Positions 1-12,169 of a stretch of 64,000 bases of DNA are shown in pieces. The DNA lies in contig JASXTE010000002.1 of the NCBI GenBank assembly GCA_030280995.1, positions 10,988,683 through 11,052,682 on the forward strand, in the 5' to 3' direction. The position numbers and the translations under genes are program-made. Within the stretch, counting starts at the first letter, position 1, and the number at the start of each line of letters is the position of its first letter. The stretch is from Hemileia vastatrix. Its lineage: Eukaryota > Basidiomycota > Pucciniomycetes > Pucciniales > Zaghouaniaceae. The notes under the pieces were generated by a model. That model saw nothing but the letters and a program-made list of their open reading frames with translations. It did not search any database and had not been told where the DNA came from.

Positions 1-589
1 AGTTACAAAAGTGCCAACACCTAGATTTTTTTTCACCTAATCCTTAAGGGCTTATTCATGTGAGCAAAGTATATGACTTACCAGAACTTAATCAATCCCA
101 TAATCATACACTTACTCTTAATCTTTACCACTGTTCACTAACATAACATGCCACTTTCAGTCTACCATCAACTTGAGATCACCGCTGCAGCTTCTCATTT
201 TGAGGGCCTAGCTTAACTGATTTACAATTTTGTTTTTTGTGTAATAATTTTTGCCAATGAAATTCCCCAGTTTCTCAGTTTCATTCGTTTTGGTTCAGCT
301 CCCAGACTTGAAATTGCATAACATTTGCAAACGCATAACATTTCTAAGATTCTGTCTCACTAAGATATTTCATCTTCTCTTCATCTCTAACTTCCATAAT
401 CCATTGTTGGTTCTGATACTTCTCACTTCACAACACTCAAAGTAAGTCACTTTCTCATTTTTTTTAAATTTAATTGCTAATTGAAATGTCTTTCTTCTTG
501 TCTCTTTTTTTGTTTCTTTTTTTATCATCTTTTTTGTTTGATTGCTGATTTATCTGTTTTTATTTCCCTTTCACCTCCCTTTTTCCTCC
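1..589. other. AT-rich DNA, no gene seen
   Basis: I see no recognisable gene or repeat. Short open frames, such as one at 251-445, have no domain, no low-complexity-free core and no homologue elsewhere in the window. T-rich runs increase from about 460 onward and lead into the T/G-rich repeat. Confidence 0.5.
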
Positions 590-1110
590 TTTTTTTTTGT
601 TCTCTATCATTGTTATTCTTGATTTATTGACTTTTTGCTGTTTTTTGGTCATTTTTAGGCATTTCCACTTTTTTTGGCCTTTTTCTTTGCTAAATTGCTT
701 TGGAATCATTCAGAAACAATTCAGAAACGTTTTCCAAGAAATTTCCACTTACTTTGAGGTGTTTTTGGCATGTTGTGGGTTTTTTATTTTGTTAAAACCT
801 TCTAGAAACATTTTCCAAGCATTTCTCAGTGAATTCTAGGTGTTTTTGGGCTATTTTAAAACTATTTTTTCACTAAATCAATTTGGAAATGCTCAGAAAC
901 CCTTGGAAACCATTCAGAATCATTTCCAAAGTATTTCAAAGTGTTATCACGTCATTTTGGCACTTTTTTGGACAATTTTTTAAACTTTTTTTTGGCACTT
1001 TTTGGCAATTTTATTGGAGGTTTTAGGGTACTTTCAGGAAAATTTTTTGGAAACTTTTGGAACACTTTTAGGATAGTTTGTGACACTTTTTTGGACACTT
1101 TTGGAACACT
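590..1110. repeat. T/G-rich low-complexity repeat, left part
   Basis: Degenerate repeats of phrases such as TTTTTGGCACTTTTTGG and TTTTGGAACACT. The same phrase style resumes at 2982-3080, directly after the CACTA-like element E1, so this was one block before E1 inserted. The open frames across it (597-839, 941-1141) are Phe/Leu-rich by-products of the repeat, not genes. Confidence 0.6.
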
Positions 1111-2978
1111 CACCACACAATATGAGGGGAAGACTTGCTAGCAAGTCCGCAACCTTGAACCCTAATTCATATCTTTTTGAGCCCACATTGAATTAGTGAT
1201 GAAACCACCAAGAAAAAATATTGACATTCTGGTGAACTCAATATGAATACAATTTGAACATTTAATGAAGAATTGGTAATAATACTTTGAACAAATCTTG
1301 AGATATGAAGAATGTGATTTTTTTATAGAAATTTTAATACAGTGCAGACCACACCCAAATTATTCTGAAAAATACATATTTTAAACTATTTAAGAAGTTT
1401 CTTTGCAATTTAAAAAAAAAGTACACCAAAGTATAGATCCCGCAAGATCCCATCTGACATAATTATATAAGTTTCTTTGGCCAGAAATACATGGAGAAAC
1501 TATAATTTGAAATATGTCATTTTGGTCATGAAAGGCTATTTTGTGCATTTATATTATTTATTGTATTATTTTCAAGAATTGAAAAAATTATATACTTATT
1601 TTATGACTAGATAATATTGAATATTATAAATCATTAAAATATCTAAAGAAGGTGCAAAAATCTTAAAAATGATGTTACAAAGACTTTACTTAGACATATA
1701 ATTTTCAATTTCAATTGAAATACTATATTTTACTAGTAAATAAAAAAAGTTTCATACTAATATTTATTAAAATTTATTTCCCTTCATCTTCAAAATTTTC
1801 AAAATATTAAAATGTAGCTTTTTATTTGATTTAATTAAATGAAGAAAATAACAGTATAGGAGTTGTGGATTTTTAGGATTCAAGGAATTTCTGTGCCTAC
1901 TCTTTGTAACATATTTTATATATTTTATATTTTTTGTATATTTATTTTGTATTGCTATCGTCTTTTATTGTCTTTTTTTACTCCCTCTCAAGAATAACCC
2001 ACTCTTTTCCCTTTGAAATATTCCTTTATCCTCACCTCATCTTTCTCTGAACCCTTTTCACTCCCTTTCTCATCATTATCAACCCATATCCACATTTGCC
2101 TCTCCCTCTCCACCCCTCTCCTTCCAGTTTTCTTACCTCCCCATTCCTCCCTAACACTTTATTTTTATATACAGAAATAGGAACTGAGTTGAAAGGGAGG
2201 AAATTGGGGTTCAAGGATTGTGAAGGTGAGGTAAAGGGGAAGAATGGGGCTACAAAGGTTGGAGAGGCTGGAGAGAGGGGCAAGGAAGGGTATATGGGGT
2301 AGCAAAAATGTTGGGAAAGAGTTGGAAGGGAAGATTAAGGGTTTCCGAGGCATTTTGAATGAAGAAAAGGGTCAGGAAGAAGTTGGGAGGGGTGAAATGG
2401 GGATCAAAAGAGGATGTCATACAATGGGGCTGGGAGGGTAGCGGAAGGGGTGGGGAGGGAGGACAAGCATGTGTTGATAGAATTGAAAGGGATGGGGATT
2501 GGTGCAAGCAGAATGTGAAAAAAGGAGGATGAATTCTGTTCTTTGGGCAAAGAGCTGAGTTCACTGCCATAAAAAATTAGCTGAAACATAGTTTTCAATT
2601 CTGTAAAAACAGTTGTAGGTAATAGAAAAAGTCACTGATTTTTTTTATATGTAATCTGAAAGTTTTTAATAAAATTATTGTATTTAAGAATTGTGATATT
2701 TTCAATCAATTTTCATTGATTAACTTAAATTAATAAAGTATTATTTAAATAAGTTACTTCAAAAAATACTTTGCATTGAGTAGACTCATGGAATGATTTT
2801 TTCTGGCTTCCATTCAGTTGTCCTCACACTTTCACTATGTTTTCAATATAGATCCATTATTATTTGTGTGATACTTCAAGTGAAAGTTCAGTATTACCTC
2901 AGTCTGAGTTTCATCTGATTTCCATCTGACTTCAAGTTGAGGACTTGCTTGCAAGTCCCCCCCAAATATTGTGTGGTG
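1111..2978. mobile_element. E1: CACTA-like DNA transposon, non-autonomous, 1868 bp
   Basis: The ends are inverted repeats of about 38 bp. Left begins CACCACACAATATGAGGGG. Right, read inward, begins CACCACACAATATTTGGGGG. Each is followed by the palindrome GACTTGCTAGCAAGTC or a one-base variant. The flanking trinucleotide ACT is duplicated perfectly (1108-1110 and 2979-2981). CACTA (EnSpm) transposons make 3-bp duplications and start CACTA or CACTG; two relatives here, E2 and E3, have right ends starting CACTA. Short direct repeats of the type TCAGTCTGAGTTTCATCTGA lie near the right end, as in CACTA subterminal arrays. No transposase frame is visible inside, so the copy is probably mobilised in trans. 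Confidence 0.8.
1980..2560. other. Pyrimidine-rich then purine-rich segment inside E1
   Basis: The plus strand is C/T-rich from about 1980 to 2160 and G/A-rich from about 2170 to 2530. Overlapping short open frames occur on both strands (for example 2250-2570 minus, 2096-2302 plus). They are Pro/Ser/Phe- or Gly/Glu/Lys-rich and match no family I know, so they are best read as composition effects. A captured host fragment is possible but unproven. Confidence 0.35.
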
Positions 2979-2981
2979 ACT

Positions 2982-3080
2982 CTTTGGTAAATTTTGGAAC
3001 ACTTTATTGGCAACTTTTGGGGCTCTTTTTTTGAACTTTTGGGACTCTTTTTGGAAATTTTTGGGGCTATCTCTTTCAGG
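2982..3080. repeat. T/G-rich low-complexity repeat, right part
   Basis: Continuation of the 590-1110 repeat on the far side of E1, with phrases such as TTTTGGAACACTTTATTGG. It shows what E1 inserted into. Confidence 0.55.
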
Positions 3081-3437
3081 TAGTTAGAGGAGAGCCTTTT
3101 AGGTAAGTTTCACCCAATTTTAATTAAGTATGGGGAGTGATATAGGTTTTCAACTTTTATTTTTATTTCATGAATTAATATTTTACAAGTCATATATGAT
3201 ACTCTACTTACCTAAATTAATAAGCCATTGGCCATGTGTTGTATAATTTTAATCATGAGGAAATATGTTTTTCTCATGAGGTTCATGCATAAATTTGTGT
3301 TTTATTTCAATGACTTTGGTCACAGATAATTTCCACTAACATTTTTGCTTGAATTGTCATTAATTTAGGTTTGTTAATTATCCTACAAGACTTGTATAAA
3401 TTTTAATTTATGCAATGAAAATATTTTTGGAAATCCA

Positions 3438-3604
3438 TGCCCCTACTTCAATAAAATACAGGGGAGGGAATTTCCATTTGTTTTGTCATAAATTTTTTTC
3501 TTACTTAGAAAAAAAATGGTGATCCCCACCCCCTGTTATGGTAAACAACAGGGGAGTGTATTTCAAAAGAATTTTTTTTGACATAAATTTTTTTAACTTA
3601 GAGA
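3438..3604. repeat. Imperfect tandem duplication, about 85-bp unit
   Basis: Two adjacent units each contain a short inverted arm pair of the type CCCCTG...CAGGGGAG followed by ATTTC, then a T-rich stretch and TTACTTAGA or TAACTTAGAG. The second unit is more T-rich. No coding function seen. Confidence 0.5.
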
Positions 3605-3646
3605 TAATTTGGTGCTCTGGGCCCCATAATATAGTTAATTGTAGGT

Positions 3647-3834
3647 TTATTAAATTTAATTGATGAAAAAATAGAAAGTATGATTGACAGAGTAGGATCT
3701 ATATTATTAGATATAAGTAGTTTAAATAGACAAAAAATGTTGAAGAGTTTAAAAATCTAAGGAAGGAGATATGTGAATTGTTGGAAGAATTTCATGTTAA
3801 TATTAAAGACCAAATTCTGAAAGAAATGTATTAA
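3647..3834 (+). pseudogene. Coiled-coil-like coding relic
   Basis: Two frames read through about 60 codons. The first (3647 to about 3755) gives a Leu/Ile/Asp/Glu-rich stretch including LIDEKIESMIDRVG; after a one-base shift the second gives EEFKNLRKEICELLEEF and stops with TAA at 3832-3834. The heptad-like pattern suggests a coiled coil from a transposon gag or accessory protein. No start codon or other domain is visible. It lies just upstream of a Myb/SANT-like relic on the other strand. This is a weak, compositional call. Confidence 0.3.
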
Positions 3835-4023
3835 TATTTACTTAATTTTAGCTAAGTAAAGAGACCAACTCTTTATTATCAGCATTTGACTTATTTTAAT
3901 TAACACTGGCAAGTAAAAAAGCTTTATTTCTTGATTTTTCAAAATCAAGTTGCTTTATTTTTAATTCATTGGCTTGTAATGAATTTTGGCATTTTCCAAT
4001 TGAAATTAATTTTTTTTGAATTT

Positions 4024-4494
4024 TTAATAATCCTCTCTTTGAATCCTAACCTTCTCTTTCTCCAAATCTAAACAATCTTTCTCAATTCTTGGCTCAAAGA
4101 GCTCATCTGTTTGATCATAAAGAGGACACATATAGTAAAGTTTTTCAGAAACAGGTGTGATTCCATGCTTTTCATCATCTTTGGTAACTCCAAACCCAAT
4201 TAGTTGAAGAAGAACCATCTTTGCTTTCTTGTATTTTTTTTAATAGTTTTTGAACCCTTCCTTCATTTGATTTATTTTCAAATCCATCTTACCTTTTGTT
4301 TTTGATTTAAACTCCACTGCCATTTAATTAAAGCCACTCAATTTTGATTTGGATGGAAAACCAACTTGAGTAGACTTTAAACAGCCAAAAAAGGCATCAA
4401 AATTAGATGTAATTTTTAGCCAGTTAATTACAAACTGTAATTCAGATGGTTTCATTTGAGTAAATTTTTGAGAAGTATATTCTGGGTGAGGCAT
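4024..4494 (-). pseudogene. Broken Myb/SANT-like DNA-binding protein
   Basis: One minus-strand frame runs from an ATG at 4494 to a stop at 4024 with two in-frame stops (TAA) on the way. Readable pieces include NFDAFFGCLKST, KINQMKEGFKNY, KKYKKAK and EKLYYMCPLYDQTDELFEP. The same order occurs in the relic inside TIR-A (NYDAFFECEKST, NPKQMKERFNSY, KKLNVMCLLYEETDILFG), so the two are homologues although this copy lies outside TIR-A. The layout (a W/F-rich helical domain, a linker, then a CPLYxxxDxLF end) resembles Myb/SANT-like proteins attached to DNA transposons in rust fungi, from memory. It presumably bound transposon DNA. Which element it belonged to is unclear; I found no paired TIRs around it. 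Confidence 0.55.
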
Positions 4495-5047
4495 GATAAA
4501 TTAACACTAAACAAAGAAATTAGTGAAAAAAGAAAATTTTGTTGAAGAAAAGGAGAAACTAACAAAGATTTTTGATATTTGTGATGACTTGTATTAAAAT
4601 AAGAAGTTGTCAGTATAGAGATTTGAGCAGGAAAATTTTCTAAAAAACACAATAAAATGTTACAGACTTACTGTGGTGTGAAAGAGAAGAATCTGATTTT
4701 GAAATAAAATGAGGGAGAAGAGTTGTGACATAGAGTATATGAGTGAGGATAGAAGAAAGGTGATGAATATCTGATTGGGAGGATGTGGGTACTTGTGCAG
4801 CTGAATTGTGATTAAGAACATTGTACAAAAGTAGGACATATATGACCCCATGTTTGGGACCCCAAGTACCAAATCAGCCATGTTTCACGGAGTGATTGTG
4901 TGGGGTTTTTCAAATGAAACACTCTAGGAATGTTTGGTAATGTTTGAGATCTGCTATTTTTTTATATACTATATATATTACGTATTAGGGGGTGTCAGTT
5001 CTGGAAAAAATCTGCACTTAACTTAAGTGCAGATTTTAAACCAAATC

Positions 5048-6548
5048 TGTCAGGCTAAGGTCAAGTACAAGGACGTGAACTAGCTTGAATAGTCAGTTGT
5101 CTAGAAGATTTTTATGGTCCTATATGAATACTGTAGTCTTAATCCACTAAATTGTATAATAAAATCAAATATAAAGGTCTCAGTAATATAATTCTCACTA
5201 TTCTTATATATGGCTTACAATCTTTATAGTTGGTAGAAAAATAGATTATATAAATTCAGATACTATTCAAAAGTCTTATAAAAGTACTAATTGATATGTA
5301 TTGTAATTGGTTTGGTTATATTGGTTAAATTGTAATGATAAAGAATGTAGAAACAAGACCCAAAAACCTCCTCCTTTTATACACACTGAGTTCCCCAATA
5401 AATCCCTTGATATACCATCCAATACACAGTTAATGACGCCTCAAAACAACTAATAGACTTTCCCATCAACATCCCCAGTGACCCATGACATAATTAAACA
5501 AGTAACAACCGCCAAAATACTGTAATAATAAGGAAAATCCATCAAAATTAAAGAAAAAGACAAAAAGAGAGTATATGCGTATAAAACAATAATATTAAAG
5601 ACTAAAGGAGAATTTTTAAGGTTAATAATAGCTTAATAATAAGGGGGATTTACTGTAGAAATAATGGGGCTAATCCTGACATTATACTACGTGAAATTCC
5701 CATTCAAAAATAACCAAAATTGTCTGAGAAACCACCCAAAAACTTAAAAAAGAGCGTGAGATGTGGGGTAACTACATGCAGTTCTTGGCAGGCGCTTGCA
5801 CGGGTAAATCCTTGACTAAAATTAGGCGAATTTAAGCGTGGTGATGAAATAAAGTGCCAAGAGTGAGGTTATTAATGAAATTAGTGCATATAAACAAGGT
5901 CAATACATTATTAATTAAGCTAGGACACTAAATAAGCGCCTGTCGCCTATTTTAGTGTGTTTCCCCACAGTGGGCGTAGAATGTGGGGTAATTATAGTGT
6001 GAAAAAGCTAACTTTGCTAAAAATGAAGCTATTCACACGGGAAAAAAGCAGGCAGTATGTGGCTAGTACACAGAAGCCATTTCTGGCATAAAAAACACCA
6101 AATTTGAAAAGTGTTATTTTTATGCATTTAAATAGCCAAATCAATAGTTCTAAATGAGCCCAATTGATCTGTCAAAGCGCAATTGTGATATTCTCAATTT
6201 TATAGCGCATATAGTCAACTTTTAAGTGAAATAAAGCGCATTTCTTATTTTTTGCATAAAACAAAGAATATAACAGCTTTAAGTGTACTTAAAAATTATG
6301 TAGCCTTATACTTAAGGTTCTTAAGATTACCCTAACATATTCCAACTTAATATTAAGTACATAAGACCTATAAAAGGTGGATATATGCGTGTATATAAGG
6401 TGTTATAATGGCATTTTTTGTGTATTATCATAATTTTACTTATGTATACTATTTGTGTACTCTTATTTATTATTCCCATGTATAGTTCATGTGTTTAACA
6501 TAACATATAATCACTTTTTACTCAGTCCTGGAGATATACAGGCTGAAA
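5048..6548 (-). repeat. RetA 3' LTR
   Basis: 1501 bp, nearly identical to 13189-14689. It is preceded on the element strand by a purine-rich tract, which fixes the LTR start at TTTCAGCC. It keeps about 18 CpG dinucleotides, many in GCGC, GGCG or ACGTG contexts. Confidence 0.93.
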
Positions 6549-6566
6549 CTTGCCCACCCAAAAAAA
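6549..6566 (-). promoter_or_regulatory. RetA polypurine tract
   Basis: On the element strand the sequence TTTTGGGTGGGCAAG directly abuts the 3' LTR. This is the expected site of plus-strand priming. RetD has an equivalent tract (AGAGTGAGGGAG) at the same place. Confidence 0.6.
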
Positions 6567-6729
6567 ACAATAAAAAAAATGATAAGTTATACATTTTATT
6601 TTATTAATTTGTAATTTTCAGGTATTCAGAATAAATCTGTAGCATTAAAGATTAAACTTTAAAGAAATAAAACATAATAAAATATTATGAGTACTGGTTT
6701 TTTAAACACTCAGCTGGTGGAACAGAAAT

Positions 6730-8578
6730 TTATTTCTGTTTAAATTTTTTAAGAAGGGTGGATAAATTAGAAATTTCTTTTTCAGGTATCCATTTATCAA
6801 ATTCATTTGATTTCCCTTTAAATCTTAGTAAATACTCAGTTCCTTTTTCTTTAGTAAGGATTTTTTTCTTGAGTATTTTTTCAATCTCTGCTTTTTCCAC
6901 AATTTCTTCAGGTTGCTTTTTAGGCCTTTCCCTTCTTTTTGGAAATAAGTCAGGATCATTTGCATGGTAAGGTTTCAATAATGAGATAGGGAAAACTGGA
7001 TGTTTCCTATCATATGGAGCATATAATATGACTTCCACTGCATTATTCCCAACCATCTTACTTACTACAAAAGGTCCTACAAAGGGATCCTTTAATTTAA
7101 CATTACCTTGTAAGTTAAAATGTAGTGTTGATATGAGGACTTCATCTCCCTTTTTGAATTCAAATTCTTTATGAGATTTGTCCCACCTTTTCTTTTCATA
7201 TTCAAATGCTTTTTGGATGCATTCTTCTGCATGCTTTCTACACATTTGTTGCATATGAATAAAGGATTTAGTGCCAGGGTGTATATCCAACCTTGGTAAT
7301 TTATTTAAATGATTTACTGGGGTATTTGGTACGTATCCCATCCAGAGTTCAAATGGTTTCTTCTCTGTTACAGAATGAGTTGTGCTATTATAAGCAAATT
7401 AAAGGCCAGGAATTAATGTTACCCAGTCATGTGTGAATTTCTCATTGTCTTTGTATTCTAATCCAAAGGCAATATATCTTCTGATCATGTCTTCTAGAGT
7501 TTGTATCATCCTCTCAGCCAGCCCATCAGTTTGTGGATGGTGTGCTGTAGACAATTTTAATTGACAACCTGATACTTCCATCAAAGATGTCCAGAACTCT
7601 GAAGTAAATTTAGGATCTCTGTCAGAGATTATGGCTTTGGGGAACCCAGCAGTATTCATCATCTGAGTCCACCATAGTAACGCCAAGTCTTTAGCAGATA
7701 CCTCTTTATGGGTAGGGATAAACTTACACATTTTTGTTAATCTATCCACTATTACCCAGCAAGAATTGAAACTTTCTTTTCCTGCTAATGGCAAGCCAGT
7801 TACAAAATCCATGTTTATGATTTCCCATGGAGCTTTTGGCTGCTCTATTTGTTGTAACAACCCAGCTCTCTTCCCAGTTAATCTCTTAGATTTCTGACAA
7901 GAGTCACATGTTTCAATGTATTTTTGTACATCCTCTTTCATGTTTATCCACCAGGCTGTATTTTTAACTCTGGTTAATGTTTTGTTAAAGTCAAAATGAC
8001 CAGCAAAGATGTCATCATGACAAGTACTCAACATTAACTCTTTCATAGAAGGTGGTATTACTATTACATTGCTTAACTTTTTCCTGTAATATATATATCC
8101 ATCTTCAATTGATAGTTTACCTTTTTCCAACGCATTTTTATACTTTGGAGGAAAGGTTTTAATTAATGCACTCATGGAGGCATTTGTTGGATCATTAAGA
8201 ATGGTAGATAGTTTAGACAAATCTTTATCAGATGAATAATTTTCCAATATAGTTTGCATAAACTCTTCTTCTAAATCCACTATATAAATCCCAAATATAT
8301 GTATAACCTCATTTTCAGGTACATAAGCTGGGTTGTCAGCATCATTTGGCTAAGGACTTCTGGATAATAAATCCACATTTGAATGCAATGTTCCTGCTCT
8401 GTGAGTGATTGTCATTCTTACCCTGTACTCTTGTACAGCTAGTTGCCATCTAAACATGTGCCTATTAGGTGTTTTCATGTTTAGTAATGATTTTACTGCA
8501 CTGCAATCTGTTATAAGTTCAAACTTCTGGTTTCCAGATAGTAATGAAGTTTCTCCAAAGCCCACACCACGGCTAAAC
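6730..8578 (-). pseudogene. RetA pol, 3' part: RNase H end, integrase, chromodomain
   Basis: One frame from about 8578 to the stop at 6730 holds the end of RNase H, the integrase and a C-terminal chromodomain, broken by in-frame stops at 8350-8352 and 7399-7401. In the integrase segment (7399-8280, 293 residues) the zinc site is H88, H95, C125, C128 and the catalytic triad is D158, D220, E256 in SDRDPKFTSEFW and HHPQTDGLAERM context. The last ~55 residues form a chromodomain (YLLRFKGKSNEFDKWIPE), which in gypsy chromoviruses directs integration to marked chromatin. The RetD copy has Leu and Glu codons at the two stop positions, so both are point mutations. The frame ends about 180 bp before the 3' LTR. 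Confidence 0.9.
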
Positions 8579-10025
8579 ATTCTAGCTGTGTGGCACCATA
8601 CCTTAATTCTGTTTTTCTTAAGGTTCTGGATATATAACAGATAACTACTTCAGATAATTTTCCATTTATTATCTGTTTCTGCTGTAAAGCAGCACCCAAA
8701 CCTATGAAACTTGCATCAGTGTACAAGATAAAAGGTAGGGTGAAATATGGCAGTCCCAATATTGGAGCTGACATTAAACATTCCTTTAATTTATTAAAGG
8801 CGTGTTGTCTTTCATTATTCTAAATGAAAGCTTCATTCTTCCTGATTAATGTTGTTAAAGGGGCTGCAATGGATTGGTAATTTTTAATATATTGTCTATA
8901 ATATCCACACATACCCAAAAAACTTTGAACCTCTTTTACATTTTTAGGTATCCCAATGTTTTTAATTGCTGCCACCTTATTCTGGTCAACACAAATTTGT
9001 AATCCAGATACAACATGTCCAAGTACTTTCAAGGATTGAAATCCAAACTTACATTTCTTTAATGCAATAGTCATATTAATTTCATCCATTTTTTGAAAGA
9101 CTCTTTTCAGGTTATTTAAATGTTCATCATATGTTTTTGAAAACACTATGATGTCATCAATATAGACCAATAGCCATCCTTCAACAATTTCCTGATGAAA
9201 GACACTATCCATCAATTTTTGGAAGACTGAAGGGGCATTCTTTGGGCCAAATGGCATTCTCACATACTTATATATACCCATATGTGTGGTTATTAATAAG
9301 TAATTTTGAGAATTTCTTTCCACAGGAATCTGGTGGTAACCCTTGTTCCCATCCAGACAGAAAATATGATTTGCTCCTTGTAAGGTAGCATGGATAGAAG
9401 CTATCCTTGGTAGAGGGTAAATATCATCTACTGTGTATGTATTCAGAGCTCTATAATCACCGCATAATCTTGCCTTATCTTTTTCATAAGAGATTAATAC
9501 TAGTGAAATGACACAATACTTAGGTGTTGTGTCCACTTTTTCAACAATACCCATTTCCAACAACAATTTTATATTGTCTTCAATGTCTTTCCTTTTTGCA
9601 GGAGATGCTGGGTAAGGTTTCTTTTTTAAGCTGCCAGGAATATTATCCAGATCACAGCTTAGAGAGATTTTCATCTCATGGTCTTTGACCAATCCTAGTT
9701 CATTTGAACCATGAGCAAATGCCATAGGATATGATTTAATCAATCTCAAAATATCTTCTTCTTCAATTTTTGAGAGTTGAGGACTGAAAGAGGCCTTTTG
9801 GATTTCATTTTCCAATTCACCCACTTCATTGGTGGTTCTTCCACCTTGCAGTTGTTCTTCTCTAGGAGAAATGGCATATACTGAATTTTCAGAACATATT
9901 TTGAATTTTCTTTTACCATTCACGCCTATGGTGAAACAACTGTTTGCAGGATCTAGTTTAATGCCAAATTTTGTCAATAAATCATTGCCAATAATAAACC
10001 AATCACTACAATTATTATTATCCAT
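8511..10025 (-). pseudogene. RetA pol: reverse transcriptase and RNase H
   Basis: The frame from 10025 gives a 401-residue RT segment with first catalytic Asp at ~225 (FCLDGNKGYHQI) and YIDD at 288-291, followed by the connection domain motif FLGMCGYYRQYIKNY. A TAG at 8820-8822 interrupts the frame, probably a former Trp codon, and the same frame resumes into RNase H (YTDASFIGLGAALQQK). A frameshift at about 8550-8575 then moves to the frame of 8350-8580, which holds the RNase H end ([11 protein letters not shown]) and [16 protein letters not shown] and RNase H copy the genomic RNA in cytoplasmic particles. The first residues (DNNNCSDWFIIGNDLL) are the tail of protease: a 1-nt deletion near 10070 separates it from the gag-PR frame. 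Confidence 0.92.
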
Positions 10026-10027
10026 TA

Positions 10028-12169
10028 CTACAAATTCACAAACTGCTCTAACATATCCATTATTATATTTAAAGAATACAGCAGTTTGTATTTGCCAATT
10101 GGATTTAATACTGAACCAAAACCCCTCCAGTTCCTTGTCTGAACAGGTTCTAGTTTTTCCTGGTACTTACTATCAAGTTTCATTAATGCATTAAGTGAAA
10201 CTACACTACCTGCAGCCCCAGTGTCAAGAATGGCATTCATTTCTTTTCCACATATGATAATAGGTGCTCTGATAGGTGTTATTTTGTAAGTGTCATGAGA
10301 TACATCTTTAATTATTTCAGCTTCCTCTATGGAAGTTAAAGATGTGTCTGTATGAGGTATAGCATCATTCAGGAACATTATATCCTGTTCTAATACAAAT
10401 ATCTCATTTTCATCATCACTGTAAGATATGTTACTTTTGCAATCCTCACTAGATTCCACATTCTCATCTTCATGATTACTAGGTTCAGAATTCTGTGAGG
10501 TTTCAATAACATTTATTCTCTTCTTACACGTGTGACCCTTAACCCAAGGTTCATTACATTTGTAACAAGTGTTATTTTCTTGTCTCTTAGGGACAAGGGG
10601 AGCTGAAGGTTTTTTCTTTTCCACTGGTAACTTACTTGTAGTAGGTTTTACCACGTCAACACTTTGTCTGTAATTACTATACTTGGTTTCATACTTGTGG
10701 TTTAATAATATCTCATTGCATATATTAATGAATCCAGAGGTGTCTCTGATAGTTTCAGTTGTAGCTACAATAATGTCTCTAACTGATATAGGCAACTTGT
10801 ATATTATTTTTTCTTTCCACTCTTCATAATCCATTTTTGGATCCATAGCTTTCATGATTTTTATTAAATTCATTAAGAAGACCATGGGTTTATCTCCAGC
10901 ATTTGGATTATATCTGGCCCTTTCATACAATCTTTGTTGAGTGATTCTAAATTTTGGGCCACCAAATTGCCTTTCAATTAGTGCCTTCCATTCATTCCAG
11001 GAGAAATTAATTCCCTCACTCAATACAGATTCAAACCATAATAAGGCCACATCTGTAAATAAAGATATTAACTTTGAAGTAATTTCTTCATCAGGTAGTT
11101 TATATGAAAATTTTAAGTCATCAATTCTTTGTATGAATTGTTGCCAATCAGATTTTGAATCCCCGTCAAAAGAAGGGTACTGATCTAACTTAGGCCAGTT
11201 CTTTTGGCTAGTTTTTGCTTCCCTAACCTGAGGAATATTGAGTAATTCACTCACTTTAGAAAGATGATCATTGATTTCATCTTTTACTGATTTTATATTC
11301 TCAGAGCCCATGACACTATGTTCATGTTCCATCATTGGTTTATCATCAGAGTGTTTCATAAAAACTGGTACTCTTCCTACATAAGAGGTATTATCCTTTA
11401 TTGTTTCAGTATTTTTCAAAATTTTAGCTACTTCAATTTCTAATCTTTGTAACCTATCTTTTAACACAGGTACATGAGTTAAGGTATCATTTACATTTGA
11501 AAAAGACAATTTTACACATCCCTCTATGGTGGCCATAATATTCTGAGAATGTTCTAATTTAATTTCTAAATTTTTAATCTCAGAATTTAATCTTTTGTTT
11601 TCATTGATCAATTCATTATTTGAACTCTCAATAATTTTTAACTTATTGGCTGTTGTACTCAATGATTGTGTGATGTTTAATAATACACTTTCCGTATTAT
11701 TGTTGGACTCTCTAGAGAATTCTTCCAATTTTTCAATTCTTAATAATAATTTACTAATTATTTTTGATTCCATTGGATTTTCTTTTAGAAAATATTCAAT
11801 TTTGTCTGTTTCCAATTCAGAAGATTCATCATCAGGGTCAATTTTTAATTCATTTGATTCCATTTTTATATTAATAGTATTTTCCTGGTGGTCAATAAAA
11901 CTATGTTCATTGTCCTCATTTAATGACAAGTCTAACATGTTATTTTCAAATGAATAATTTTTTAAATCCTTATCAATTATATCCAATAACTCTCTATCAA
12001 TTTCATTACCTATAAGTAATTCATTGTTAGGATTATATAATTGATCTTGAGAAGGTGGATGACTTACCACGGTCTTATTCCATTTCCCCTGCCTCTCCTT
12101 GGCTTTCCCCTGTAAGGGTGACTGCTGGATCCCTGTTGAAGAGGACTGTTGTAGTTTTGGGCATACCAA
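10028..12169 (-). pseudogene. RetA gag-protease polyprotein
   Basis: A 713-codon open frame. Residues ~135-255 are coiled-coil-rich; ~325-500 are a retrotransposon gag domain (WPKLDQYPSFDGDSKSDW); ~535-548 a zinc knuckle CYKCNEPWVKGHTC; ~649-652 the aspartic protease site LDTGAAGSVVS. Gag forms the particle and protease cleaves it. The frame shifts out at about 10070-10090 because a base present in RetA2 is missing, so protease is split from its own C-terminus in the next frame. The frame is open upstream to 12601 except for one TGA at 12170-12172. No good ATG starts this frame near 12169; the upstream ORF0 overlaps it, so expression probably needs splicing or frameshifting. Confidence 0.88.

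Noticed and set aside
251..445. Short plus-strand open frame near the left edge
   Set aside because: No domain, no homologue in the window, ordinary AT-rich composition.
2096..2570. Overlapping open frames on both strands inside E1
   Set aside because: They follow the C/T- and G/A-rich composition; no family resemblance and no intron signals.
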